Shown here piece by piece: positions 15,450-22,789 of a DNA stretch of 32,921 nt (the stretch's first letter is position 1; every line of letters starts with the position of its first letter). The stretch is from a virus. The notes below the pieces were generated by a model, which made no database searches, had not been told where the DNA came from, and saw only the letters and a list, made by a program, of their open reading frames with translations. The translations under genes were made by a program, and so were the position numbers. The stretch lies in IMG/VR virus record IMGVR_UViG_3300042876_001168, positions 1 to 32,921 of that record; one strand, 5' to 3'.

Positions 15450-15497
15450 TACAAAATGACAGACGCCGGGGTGAGGGGGGCACCCAAGCGTCTGTCA
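15450..15497 (-). terminator. Hairpin terminator upstream of PIN operon
   Basis: Perfect 10-bp outer stem TGACAGACGC/GCGTCTGTCA (15457-15466 with 15488-15497), inner GGGTG/CACCC stem, then only four Ts on the minus strand. It ends the small-gene pair 16016-15529 and begins exactly where a transcript from the LexA-box promoter would start. Confidence 0.65.
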
Positions 15498-15503
15498 ATG
15501 TTT

Positions 15504-15532
15504 ATTTTAGAACTTTTGTTCTATTTTGTCAA
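15504..15532 (-). promoter_or_regulatory. Promoter with LexA-box-like operator in the spacer
   Basis: Minus-strand TTGACA (15532-15527), 17-base spacer, TAAAAT (15509-15504). Within it lies the perfect palindrome AGAACTTTTGTTCT (15509-15522 on the plus strand), i.e. GAAC-N4-GTTC, the form of Gram-positive LexA boxes. It overlaps the stop of the 70-residue gene. Transcripts would meet the hairpin at 15497 at once. Confidence 0.6.
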
Positions 15533-15741
15533 GTCCCAATTTGCAGTAAAACATTGCCTGTCATCGTCGCTTCCTCAATGATGAAATTCATCTGCCGCAG
15601 GCATTCCACCTGCTTCCAGCTGACTCTCGAAAGCTCGCTGACTCCCTCACCCACCTTGGTAAGTTCCGAAAAACAACGCTGGAGCTTCTCAAGCTCCAGC
15701 GTGTAAATTTCCTTCGGATCTGTGATGTACTTTGTTTTCAT
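15529..15741 (-). CDS. Hypothetical 70-residue helical protein
   Basis: MKTKYITDPKEIYTLELEKL...; mostly helical with a Leu/Glu-rich middle and two Cys. No family recognised. AAGGGG precedes the start by 5 bases; the upstream gene stops two bases before. It forms a two-gene unit with the 90-residue gene. Confidence 0.6.
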   Translation of the reverse strand: MKTKYITDPKEIYTLELEKLQRCFSELTKVGEGVSELSRVSWKQVECLRQMNFIIEEATMTGNVLLQIGT

Positions 15742-15743
15742 GC

Positions 15744-16016
15744 TTACCCCTTGGCGTATTCGCCCCTGCCGTGCAGCCGGTCGCTGATGTCCTGTAGTTC
15801 TGCCGTAATTCGATTCAAATCCCCAACGTGCCCCCAGTGGTGCCCAGCCTGCCCGCTAGCATTGCGATCATGCACCTGCAACCCCGCTTTAATATCCTTC
15901 AAAAGATGTTCGATCTCTGCCTGTTTTTCTTCATATTTTTCCAGGCTGCCTTCCCTGCTGGCGATGTTGCGTTTCTTGGCATTTGCTTTTTTGATTTCCA
16001 AAATTGATCTTGTCAT
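15744..16016 (-). CDS. Hypothetical 90-residue coiled-coil protein
   Basis: Starts MTRSILEIKKANAKKRNIAS; the first 45 residues are Lys/Glu-rich coiled coil, then HDRNASGQAGHHWGHVGDL, His- and Gly-rich, then another helix. No family recognised. AAAGGAG lies six bases before the ATG, and a possible promoter lies at 16043-16071. Placed downstream of the large terminase, where packaging accessory genes sometimes lie. Confidence 0.65.
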   Translation of the reverse strand: MTRSILEIKKANAKKRNIASREGSLEKYEEKQAEIEHLLKDIKAGLQVHDRNASGQAGHHWGHVGDLNRITAELQDISDRLHGRGEYAKG

Positions 16017-16042
16017 TTCAATCTCCTTTGTTTGTTGCCTTC

Positions 16043-16071
16043 ATTACGCCGCTGAACGCATAGGAAGTCAA
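16043..16071 (-). promoter_or_regulatory. Possible promoter downstream of terminase
   Basis: TTGACT (16071-16066), 17-base spacer, CGTAAT (16048-16043), followed by an untranslated leader with AAAGGAG and the ATG at 16016. The GGCTTGACTT context is shared with the candidate PIN-operon promoter. Confidence 0.45.
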
Positions 16072-16074
16072 GCC

Positions 16075-17784
16075 CTAATTGAGCGTGCGAATGCCCCGTT
16101 TTTCATACACACTTTTGACTTCTGGATGACGCAGCGCCAGATCAATTGCCATGACCAACGCCACAATACCGTCGATTTTCTCTCTACTTTTTTCTTTGTC
16201 AGGTTTAATGTTTCCTGCGGGATCCATGCGTGCCACCAGGTTATCAGCCATCCAGGTAAGCACGGGGTTGTTTCCGTGCTTGAGCTTTCCTGACAAAACC
16301 AAACGCTCCAGCTCCTTCATCGGTGGCGACATCGAGGCAAATCCCTGTCCAAATTGTGCCATCGTCATCCCCTTGTTTTGTAGCACAGTTGCCACACGTG
16401 CCGCGCCCCAGCGGTCGAATGCAATCTGATCAAGATCGAACATATCCGCGTCGCGTTCGATGCCTTCAAAGATCCAATCATAATCAATAGTATTCCCCGG
16501 CGTCGCCTCGATATACCCTTCCCTGACCCATTGCTCGTATTTCACACCCTGGTCACGCGTGCGAATGAGCATGTTGTCCTCTGGAATCCAGAAGCGCGGT
16601 ACAACATGGATATTTTCGTCATCATCGAGGAACACCATCACGAACGAGGTGATGTCTGACGTGGAAGACAAGTCCAACCCGCAATAGGCTGTCATGCCGC
16701 GCAAACGCTCAGGCATTCCCAGCGCGGGGACATCCCCAGCGCAGTTGCGCCAGTTGTCCATGTCCATCCACTTTACTGCTCCCTGCACCCACACGTTCAT
16801 CTCGCGCCGCAGGAAGTTGTTCAATGCGGTGGGCATCTTCTCGGCGCGCTTGGCTTTCATACGCAGGTCGTCGATATATTTCGATACTCCGAGGTTTGGG
16901 TTTGCCTTAATCCAGACAGATTCGTCCCGCCAGTCGTCACCCTCATCGAGGGTAAAGATAATTCCAAACCATGTATCATCAACGAATGACCCATCCTGCC
17001 AACCTTCAAGAACTTTGCAGGTGTATTCATGCTTTTCCCAGCAGATGCTTTGGCGGTCCATGCCAGCAGTGGTAATGGCAATGATCATCGGCTGTTCACG
17101 TGAGCCCGTTGCCGTCTCTAGCACGTCCCACATTTCACGGCTTTTCCAGGCATGGACTTCATCGGCGATCACGCCATGCACATTAAGACCATCCGTAGAA
17201 TCCGAGTCCGCGCCAAGCGGTTCATACTTACTGGCTGTTTGTTCGAGGTTGAGGTTGTCTTTGTATATTTTGATGTGCTTCTTCAGCCCGGCGTTCTTGC
17301 GCACCATGCGGATTGCTTCTTTATGGACAATGCGTGCCTGGTCTCGCTTGGTGGCAGCGCTGTAAACTTCCGCGCCGGGTTCGCCATCAGCAAAACCGAG
17401 ATATATGCCAAGCCCGGCCCCCTTGGTGCTTTTCCCATTTTTTCGAGCGACCTCTTCATAAATGACTCGAAAGCGCCGCAAACCATCCTCGCGCTTCCAT
17501 CCGAAGCCAACCCAGATAATAAATTGCTGCCAGGGTTCGAGAATAATGAACTCCCCTTTTCCACGCCCCCATTTGCCTTTCGAATGGCGCAACATGCCGA
17601 TGAAATCAAGGACATATTGCGCAGCGCCTGCGTCAAAATACAAGCCGCGTTCGTGACCATGTTCCAGATCATGAACGTGACGCTCGCATGCCAGCCTCAC
17701 CCACTTGCACGCGATGATTCTGCCGCTGATTACATCCTGCGCATACTGCTCTGCGGGATGTAGTTTCTCCTTCCTCTTTGCCAT
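16075..17784 (-). CDS. terL: Terminase large subunit
   Basis: 569 residues of the Terminase_1/HK97-like type. N-terminal ATPase: adenine-region WQQFIIWVGFGW, Walker A-like VARKNGKST at about 112-120, Walker B VIADEVHAWK at about 205-214, and AITTAGMD as the coupling motif. C-terminal RNase-H-like nuclease: CGLDLSSTSDITSFV with the first catalytic Asp, a middle QIAFDRWGA, and DGIVALVMAIDLA near the end with the last Asp. It cuts and pumps DNA into the prohead through the portal. The start follows the second small terminase by one base; only a weak ribosome site is present, consistent with coupling. Confidence 0.96.
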   Translation of the reverse strand: MAKRKEKLHPAEQYAQDVISGRIIACKWVRLACERHVHDLEHGHERGLYFDAGAAQYVLDFIGMLRHSKGKWGRGKGEFIILEPWQQFIIWVGFGWKREDGLRRFRVIYEEVARKNGKSTKGAGLGIYLGFADGEPGAEVYSAATKRDQARIVHKEAIRMVRKNAGLKKHIKIYKDNLNLEQTASKYEPLGADSDSTDGLNVHGVIADEVHAWKSREMWDVLETATGSREQPMIIAITTAGMDRQSICWEKHEYTCKVLEGWQDGSFVDDTWFGIIFTLDEGDDWRDESVWIKANPNLGVSKYIDDLRMKAKRAEKMPTALNNFLRREMNVWVQGAVKWMDMDNWRNCAGDVPALGMPERLRGMTAYCGLDLSSTSDITSFVMVFLDDDENIHVVPRFWIPEDNMLIRTRDQGVKYEQWVREGYIEATPGNTIDYDWIFEGIERDADMFDLDQIAFDRWGAARVATVLQNKGMTMAQFGQGFASMSPPMKELERLVLSGKLKHGNNPVLTWMADNLVARMDPAGNIKPDKEKSREKIDGIVALVMAIDLALRHPEVKSVYEKRGIRTLN

Positions 17785-17785
17785 T

Positions 17786-18274
17786 TCACTCGCTTGGTTT
17801 TACTTTCACATTTCGATTTCCAAAAAGGAAAGCTGTCATCTTATCTTCCTCGTCTGGCGCATCCACCTTCACGCGCGATCTGCTGCTGGGTGTCATTCCA
17901 AACTCGGCATAGAACTTTATGACCTGATCCATGCTGCGCTTCTTAATCGCTACCCAGGGATTTTGGTACATGCCACCTTTCTCGCTGATGATCACCTCGC
18001 CTTGCTTCACCAGCTTATTGCTGGCTTTGACATAATCAGCCCATGCCGTGCAACAGATAGCCAGGGCAGCGCGGTCCACGTTCGAGATCAACCCTAGCGC
18101 GTGCAGCTCCTTTGTCAGCGTGTTCCACTCTGTCCGCGCTGCACCCTTCAAGTGATTGGGGCAGGCAGGGATCTTGGACTCCACTTTTGGCTCCCTCTTG
18201 TTCAATGCCCGCTTGCCTGGATTCCCCTCTAATTGCTTCATGACTGTTGGTTTAGGTTTGCGTCCCCGGCCCAC
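17786..18274 (-). CDS. terS: Terminase small subunit, P27 family (copy 2)
   Basis: 162 residues, GTG start with GGAGGAG just upstream. Family motifs: GRGRKPKPTVMKQLEGNPGK, ALNKREPKV, and the C-terminal EFGMTPSSRSRVKVD. It is the small terminase adjacent to terL. It is clearly related to the 160-residue protein at 20833-21315, sharing the GRKPKPTV..L.GNPGKRA.N opening and the FGMTPSSRSRVK ending while the middle has diverged. It overlaps the preceding methyltransferase by 37 bases, a longer overlap than usual here. Confidence 0.93.
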   Translation of the reverse strand: MGRGRKPKPTVMKQLEGNPGKRALNKREPKVESKIPACPNHLKGAARTEWNTLTKELHALGLISNVDRAALAICCTAWADYVKASNKLVKQGEVIISEKGGMYQNPWVAIKKRSMDQVIKFYAEFGMTPSSRSRVKVDAPDEEDKMTAFLFGNRNVKVKPSE

Positions 18275-19509
18275 ATCTCCTCCAATTCAGGGGTCTCCCC
18301 CGTTGCTATACTCCACCTCTCAAGAGCCACTGCCACATATTTTGGATCATTGTCCATCGTGCGGCAGACTCTCCCCAGGCGCTCACATGCCATCAAGGTC
18401 GTGCCAGATCCCGAAAACAGATCAAGCACGACATCCCCGTACCCACTCGAATTCTTCAGCGACCGTTCCACCAGTTCCAACGGCTTCATGGTGGGATGCT
18501 CCTCGCTCTTCTTGGGTCGATCGATAAACCACACGTCCGACTGCTTGCGGTCCTCAACGTCCATCAGGCGTGCTGCATCCCCATTCCATCCGTACCATAT
18601 CGGTTCGTACTGGGTGTGATAATCCTTGCGCGATAAGACCAACTGGTCTTTGACCCACACGATGGTGGACGACCAGTGAAAGCCAGCCTCACGCAATTCC
18701 TCATCAATCACTGGCCATTCCTGCGCACCCATCACCACATAGATCGGCGCGCCTGGTTGGCTGAATATATAAAAGTTGCAACAAAACTCTCTGACGAATT
18801 CAGGAAACTTATCGCCAAGGTTGTCATTGTTCATCGTGCGGACTCGATATCCCTGCTGATTCTCCAGGTCCACCCCGCCGCCATAGTTCACGTTCCAAGG
18901 GGGGTCGCTCCAGATCAGCCGGGCACGGTCTGAACCCATCAACTGTGCCACGTGCGCCCGCTGGGTGGAATCCCCGCACAGAATGCGATGCTTGCCCAAC
19001 TTCCAGACTTGCCCCGGCACGACCTGCCACTTGGCGAGCAGTTCCTCGGCGCGGTTTGGCTCGGCGCCGGGGTCTTCGACGGTGGGTTCTGTTGCTGTGG
19101 AAACGCCCACCAAGTCTTCCAACTCGGCAGGCTCGAAGCCGGTAAACAGGTCGCCGGTAGTACTGGCGATCTCGCGCAGGACGTCCTCGTCCCAGCGGCT
19201 GAACTCGGCGACGCGATTATCTGCAATGCCAAATGCCGCAGCGGTCGCGGGATCATCATCCACGAAGACCACAGCAATGTGGGTCCAGCCTAATGACTTA
19301 GCCCCACGATACGTGCCATTGCCTGCCTCGATCTTGCCGCCCTGCAAACGGTTGGCAACGATGGGCTTGCGCTGGCCGTATGCCTTGAGCGATGCGGCAA
19401 TGCGTGCTACATCATGCCCCACGCGGGCATTCGCGGGGTCCTCGTGCAGGCTGTCAATCGGCACAGCCAGCGGGCGCAGGGATTCGGAGATATAAGTGAG
19501 ATCTGTCAT
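18238..19509 (-). CDS. ParB-domain DNA methyltransferase (DPPW type)
   Basis: 423 residues. Residues 1-110 are a ParB/Srx-like N-terminal domain (VPIDSLHEDPANAR, AYGQRKPIVANRL, EAGNGTYRGAKSLGW, VDDDPATAAAFGIADNR). The rest is an N4/N6 amino-methyltransferase: DPPW motif IV in IWSDPPWNVNYGG (202-205) and FSGSGTT motif I near residue 370. DPPW and the motif order suggest an N6-adenine, beta-type enzyme. It overlaps the previous methyltransferase by four bases (ATGA). No restriction partner is visible, so it likely protects phage DNA. Confidence 0.9.
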   Translation of the reverse strand: MTDLTYISESLRPLAVPIDSLHEDPANARVGHDVARIAASLKAYGQRKPIVANRLQGGKIEAGNGTYRGAKSLGWTHIAVVFVDDDPATAAAFGIADNRVAEFSRWDEDVLREIASTTGDLFTGFEPAELEDLVGVSTATEPTVEDPGAEPNRAEELLAKWQVVPGQVWKLGKHRILCGDSTQRAHVAQLMGSDRARLIWSDPPWNVNYGGGVDLENQQGYRVRTMNNDNLGDKFPEFVREFCCNFYIFSQPGAPIYVVMGAQEWPVIDEELREAGFHWSSTIVWVKDQLVLSRKDYHTQYEPIWYGWNGDAARLMDVEDRKQSDVWFIDRPKKSEEHPTMKPLELVERSLKNSSGYGDVVLDLFSGSGTTLMACERLGRVCRTMDNDPKYVAVALERWSIATGETPELEEMWAGDANLNQQS

Positions 19510-20840
19510 TTTATTTTTTCTGGCATTTCGCCAGTCATTAATTGCCAGCGTTCCAACGTCGCGGCAACATAGGCGGGGTCAAGTTCCACAGCTCGGCAAG
19601 TGCGATTCAGAATTTCGCACGCAATCAGGGTTGTGCCTGAACCGCTGAAAGGCTCGAATACAATCTCATCGGGCTTGGTGTACAGTAGGATATGACGGGC
19701 GGGTATTTCGAGCGGGAACGCGGCTGTGTGCCCATTCGCCCCGGCCGTGCCTTTGATGTCGTTCCAGTAAGAGCGCAGCGCCCACTTCTGGTTCGTCTTT
19801 TCCTGTCCGCGGCTCTTACCGTCGCGGTTGTAGAACGTCTCGAGCAGCTGCACGTCTTGCTCATTGAGCACATCCTCGAACTGCATCTCGGCGCCGGTGT
19901 CATGCTCGAACGCCCCAATGAATTCGGAATGCTGGTCAATCAAATCAGTCTTCGGGGAAACAGAAGCGACCTGCCCCTCCTTCAGCCAGTGGCGAATATG
20001 ACGCAGATTCCAGCCCAGCGGGTAGAGCGCATTCATCCACTTGTCGATCAACAAAAGCACCTGGCGCTTTTTGCGCTTATCAAATGACGTTGTAAAACCT
20101 GTGCCAGTGTTGATCACAATCCGACTCTCATCCAGTCGGGTCATGCCGTGCATGGTCACGGCCACATCTTGAATAAAGGCGTCAATCTCTTCAACGCTCT
20201 TTTGCTGTTCATAATCCTTGCCAACCCAGTAAGGCGGCGAGGTAAACGTCAGCGCTGCGGCTTGGTCTGCCAAGTGGACTCCAACTTCCAAATATCGGGT
20301 GCTATCCCCACACCAAAGAAGATGCCTGCCCAAGTGCCAAACCTGCCCCGGCTCGGTTTGCCACTTCTCACGCAGCTCTGCACCCTGATCAACCTGCGGA
20401 CCGGGATCCACCAACAATCCGCCACCACGCTCGCCGAGCAGGTCGCGGATCTCGCCATCTGAAAAACCAGTGAACAGGTCTTCAACTGTTGGAATCAACG
20501 CGCCCAGCGCATCAAGATCCCAATCACTTAACTCGCTCAGGCGGTTGTCCGCGATTCCATAGGCGGCTGCGGTTGCTGGGTCATCGTCCACGAATACAAC
20601 GGCAATATGACTCCAGCCGAGTTTCTTCGCCGCAAGCCATGTCCCGTTACCAGCTTCGACCTTGCCATCCTGAAGACGGTTTGCAATGATCGGCTTGCGC
20701 TGTCCGTAAGCTTTCAGTGACGAGGCAATGCGGTCCAGCGCATGATTCTTGCGCGCGTTGGCAGGGTCAATGTGCAGGCTATCAATTGGGACAGCCAATC
20801 CCCGAAGCCCCTCGGCAATGTAGTTAAGGTCATCAGTCAT
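19506..20840 (-). CDS. ParB-domain DNA methyltransferase (SPPY type)
   Basis: 444 residues. The ParB-like N-terminus (1-110) is very close to that of the next gene, but the catalytic half has diverged: motif IV is TSPPYW (SPPY at 201-204), motif I FSGSGTT lies near 398, and there is a longer insert between them (residues about 225-370) that would hold a different recognition domain. SPPY is common in N4-cytosine enzymes but also occurs in some N6-adenine enzymes. It overlaps the first small terminase by eight bases. Together the pair may modify two different sites. Confidence 0.9.
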   Translation of the reverse strand: MTDDLNYIAEGLRGLAVPIDSLHIDPANARKNHALDRIASSLKAYGQRKPIIANRLQDGKVEAGNGTWLAAKKLGWSHIAVVFVDDDPATAAAYGIADNRLSELSDWDLDALGALIPTVEDLFTGFSDGEIRDLLGERGGGLLVDPGPQVDQGAELREKWQTEPGQVWHLGRHLLWCGDSTRYLEVGVHLADQAAALTFTSPPYWVGKDYEQQKSVEEIDAFIQDVAVTMHGMTRLDESRIVINTGTGFTTSFDKRKKRQVLLLIDKWMNALYPLGWNLRHIRHWLKEGQVASVSPKTDLIDQHSEFIGAFEHDTGAEMQFEDVLNEQDVQLLETFYNRDGKSRGQEKTNQKWALRSYWNDIKGTAGANGHTAAFPLEIPARHILLYTKPDEIVFEPFSGSGTTLIACEILNRTCRAVELDPAYVAATLERWQLMTGEMPEKIK

Positions 20841-21315
20841 AGTTTGATACCGTTACACGCGGACCGAAAAGCATCCGCTCCAATTCTCGATCTGGATCCG
20901 TCACGTCTGTCTTCACCCGTGACCGGCTCGATGGTGTCATCCCGAATTCAGTACCCAGCTTATTCAACTGATCAAGTGCGCGGTTCGCAATCGAAAGGTA
21001 GGGATTTTGGATTATGTTCCCAGCAGCGGTCTTTATGATTTCACCTTTATCGCGGACCATCTTTTCCGCTTTCACCCATCGCGCAAAGATTACGCAGTAC
21101 ATCGCGAGCGCATCCTTGTCGATGGTGGTCACCAATCCAAGCGGATGCAGTTCGCGCACCACTGCCTTCCACTTTTCTTTCTCTTCATCGCTCAAATGAC
21201 CGGGTGGTTTTGGCAATACGACTCTGGGCTTTGGTTCTGCGTGATTGATTGCTCGCTTCCCAGGATTGCCAGCCAGCAGCTTGAGCACCGTTGGTTTTGG
21301 TTTGCGTCCTTGCAT
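20833..21315 (-). CDS. Terminase small subunit, P27 family (copy 1)
   Basis: 160 residues with the same family signatures as the copy next to terL: GRKPKPTVLKLLAGNPGKRA, LHPLGLVTTIDKDAL, and FGMTPSSRSRVKTD. It lies directly after the HNH nuclease gene. Having two small terminases is unusual; this one may be the older packaging-site binder or may recognise a different site. A run of eight Gs upstream in the short gap (21329-21336) is noted. The ATG has AGGCGG upstream. Confidence 0.9.
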   Translation of the reverse strand: MQGRKPKPTVLKLLAGNPGKRAINHAEPKPRVVLPKPPGHLSDEEKEKWKAVVRELHPLGLVTTIDKDALAMYCVIFARWVKAEKMVRDKGEIIKTAAGNIIQNPYLSIANRALDQLNKLGTEFGMTPSSRSRVKTDVTDPDRELERMLFGPRVTVSNYD

Positions 21316-21402
21316 TCATCCGCCTATACCCCCCCCTGCCTAATTTCGCGGGTGCGCGAGCAAAACTGCCTAGCCGGTCTACATCCCCAAGGTTGTAGAG
21401 AT

Positions 21403-21762
21403 TCAAGCCCCCCTCCCCCTGCGGCTTCCATCATTTGCAGTCTTTTTGTTATTACACCGCACACACAGGGATTGGTAGTTGCTTTCATCGTCTCTGCCTC
21501 CTTGTCGCAAAGGTTTGATGTGATCAACAATAATTGCCTTAACTAATATGCCTGCATGATAGCCATACAGATCAACACAATAGGGATGCTTCTCTAACCA
21601 TGCATCTCGCTTTTTCTGCCATGCCGCATCGTATCCTCGACGCGCTGCGTTGGGACGTCGATCACGCGGGCGTGGCAGCCGATGTCGTGGGCACCGGCTG
21701 CCATCGTAGATTAACTCAGGACATCCAGGCTCAGCGCATGGATGTGGTGGACGTCTAGGCAA
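21403..21762 (-). CDS. HNH endonuclease
   Basis: 119 residues. N-terminal Cys/His cluster (PCAEPGCPELIYDGSRCPRH) and C-terminal HNH core: VDHIKPLRQGGRDDESNYQ and SLCVRCNNKKTANDG, with two CxxC-type pairs holding zinc. This type stands beside terminases in many phages and helps the large terminase make specific cuts. It overlaps the upstream membrane protein by eight bases. Confidence 0.93.
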   Translation of the reverse strand: MPRRPPHPCAEPGCPELIYDGSRCPRHRLPRPRDRRPNAARRGYDAAWQKKRDAWLEKHPYCVDLYGYHAGILVKAIIVDHIKPLRQGGRDDESNYQSLCVRCNNKKTANDGSRRGRGA

Positions 21763-22201
21763 GGTGACCGTATCGCAGAGAGTACGAGAATGCAGGCAGT
21801 CTCAAGCCCTGTGTAAGAGCAATGTGTACCTGCTTTGAGCCAATGAACTGAATGATGTAGGCAAACACCAACCCGCCAATCTTGGCAAACTCGGCGATCT
21901 GCGCGTCAACGCTATTGAAATCAAACTGTGGGTAGAGCTTGAAGATAACAGCAACTCCAAGCAGAACAGCCAGATTCGCAATTGCAGACCATACGCCTGC
22001 TGTCCCATCAGTGACCACGCCTCCCCACTTGAGGATGTTGATAACCAGCGCGATCAACGCGAACGTACCAACCAGCCCCTCCACAATCTTGAGGATGCTG
22101 TCCAGTGACAACCCAAACAAACCAAGCACTGCGGCGAACAGGGCCAGCAATCCAGCTGGCAATCCAAGCGCCTTCAAAATAGTTTCGATATCGAGCTTCA
22201 T
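21755..22201 (-). CDS. Small membrane protein, three to four segments
   Basis: 148 residues from ATG 22201, with AAGGAG seven bases upstream. Hydrophobic segments at about 13-32 (GLPAGLLALFAAVLGLFGL), 41-57, 70-90 (AIANLAVLLGVAVIFKLY) and 112-120. Family not recognised; size and topology are compatible with a holin or a membrane component of the translocation-like cluster. Longer readings upstream of 22201 run into the small RNA locus and are not coding. The gene lies directly downstream of small RNA copy 2. Confidence 0.7.
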   Translation of the reverse strand: MKLDIETILKALGLPAGLLALFAAVLGLFGLSLDSILKIVEGLVGTFALIALVINILKWGGVVTDGTAGVWSAIANLAVLLGVAVIFKLYPQFDFNSVDAQIAEFAKIGGLVFAYIIQFIGSKQVHIALTQGLRLPAFSYSLRYGHLA

Positions 22202-22231
22202 ACTTATCTCCTTTTGATTAGATGTGGAAAC

Positions 22232-22264
22232 AAAAAACACCCGACGCCACAATGGCGCCGGGTG
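22232..22264 (-). terminator. Intrinsic terminator of small RNA copy 2
   Basis: Minus-strand 12-bp hairpin (22238-22249 with 22253-22264, three-base loop) followed by six Ts (22237-22232). One pair is a U-G wobble on the minus strand but an A-C mismatch on the plus strand. Confidence 0.88.
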
Positions 22265-22337
22265 CATCATTTCCGACAAACGTCCCAGTCATATACCAGG
22301 ACTGCAAACGATATTAAATTGTTGTGTGCCTCCTTTC
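22232..22337 (-). ncRNA. Small structured RNA locus, copy 2
   Basis: Second copy of the element at 14035-14130. It has hairpin GTCCTGG / CTGGGAC around the loop TATATGA (22302-22282), then the linker GTTTGTCGGAAATGAT and a GC-rich terminator. Compared with copy 1, the loop differs at one base, the hairpin at one, and the linker at three, all compatible with structure. A TATAAT box lies upstream, giving a predicted RNA of about 106 nt. A strong AAAGGAGG site with no start codon after it is present near the 5' end, so the leader is either a decoy ribosome site or untranslated. It lies directly before the 148-residue membrane gene, as copy 1 lies before another membrane-anchored gene. Confidence 0.72.
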
Positions 22338-22343
22338 AATTTT

Positions 22344-22349
22344 ATTATA
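22344..22349 (-). promoter_or_regulatory. -10 box for small RNA copy 2
   Basis: Perfect TATAAT (22349-22344) on the minus strand in an AT-rich stretch. No good -35 is found at 16-17 bases, so this promoter is weaker or needs an activator, unlike that of copy 1. Confidence 0.55.
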
Positions 22350-22376
22350 CAACATCTTATTTCTTGTTTATATAAG

Positions 22377-22502
22377 TCACGCTCCTATCCAATATGGGAT
22401 CGTGACAATATAAGCTGTAATGACACAGACTGCCCATGCGACAAATAGAACAACCAAGCCCAGTACGATCTTTGCCACTGTTGATAGAATTCGCGCAGTC
22501 AT
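22377..22502 (-). CDS. Small membrane protein, 41 residues
   Basis: Starts MTARILSTVAKIVLGLVVLF with an ATGA overlap with the previous stop. One long or two short hydrophobic segments fill residues 5-38, ending PYWIGA. No family recognised. The close coupling to the zinc-ribbon gene supports it as real. Confidence 0.6.
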   Translation of the reverse strand: MTARILSTVAKIVLGLVVLFVAWAVCVITAYIVTIPYWIGA

Positions 22503-22789
22503 ATCTTTCTTGGATAATGTTCTGCCAGTGCGGATAGGGCATCTTCCCCGATCAGCCAATCCCGTGTGGCTCCACACCCTGGCACAGTGCATTTGATCTC
22601 GCGCATCTCACCCACGACTTTCCCTCGCAACGTTGGCAGGGACTGGGGTTTATATAACGCGCTGGTTTCGTACAACATCAACGTACCGACCTTGATACCA
22701 TTTTGGGACCCGATCATCACACGCCTGACCTCACCCATCACATGCCCACGCGGACAACACCAATACCGTCGTCTGTTGGAGTCAGCCAC
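22499..22789 (-). CDS. Zinc-ribbon protein, 96 residues
   Basis: Cys pairs at the start (YWCCPRGHVMGE) and in the second half (IKCTVPGCGATRDWLIG), the latter a zinc-ribbon knuckle. Between them is a basic beta-rich stretch. No family recognised; DNA or RNA binding is likely. Overlaps the initiator-like gene by eight bases and the next small membrane gene by four. Confidence 0.65.
   Translation of the reverse strand: MADSNRRRYWCCPRGHVMGEVRRVMIGSQNGIKVGTLMLYETSALYKPQSLPTLRGKVVGEMREIKCTVPGCGATRDWLIGEDALSALAEHYPRKI

Noticed and set aside
21329-21336. Run of eight Cs as a phase-variation tract
   Set aside because: It lies in a short non-coding gap; no frame depends on it.
22201-22310. Known riboswitch or ribozyme for the small RNA copies
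   Set aside because: No core of the classes I know (c-di-GMP, preQ1, SAM, TPP, fluoride, guanidine, hammerhead, twister) matches the conserved bases.
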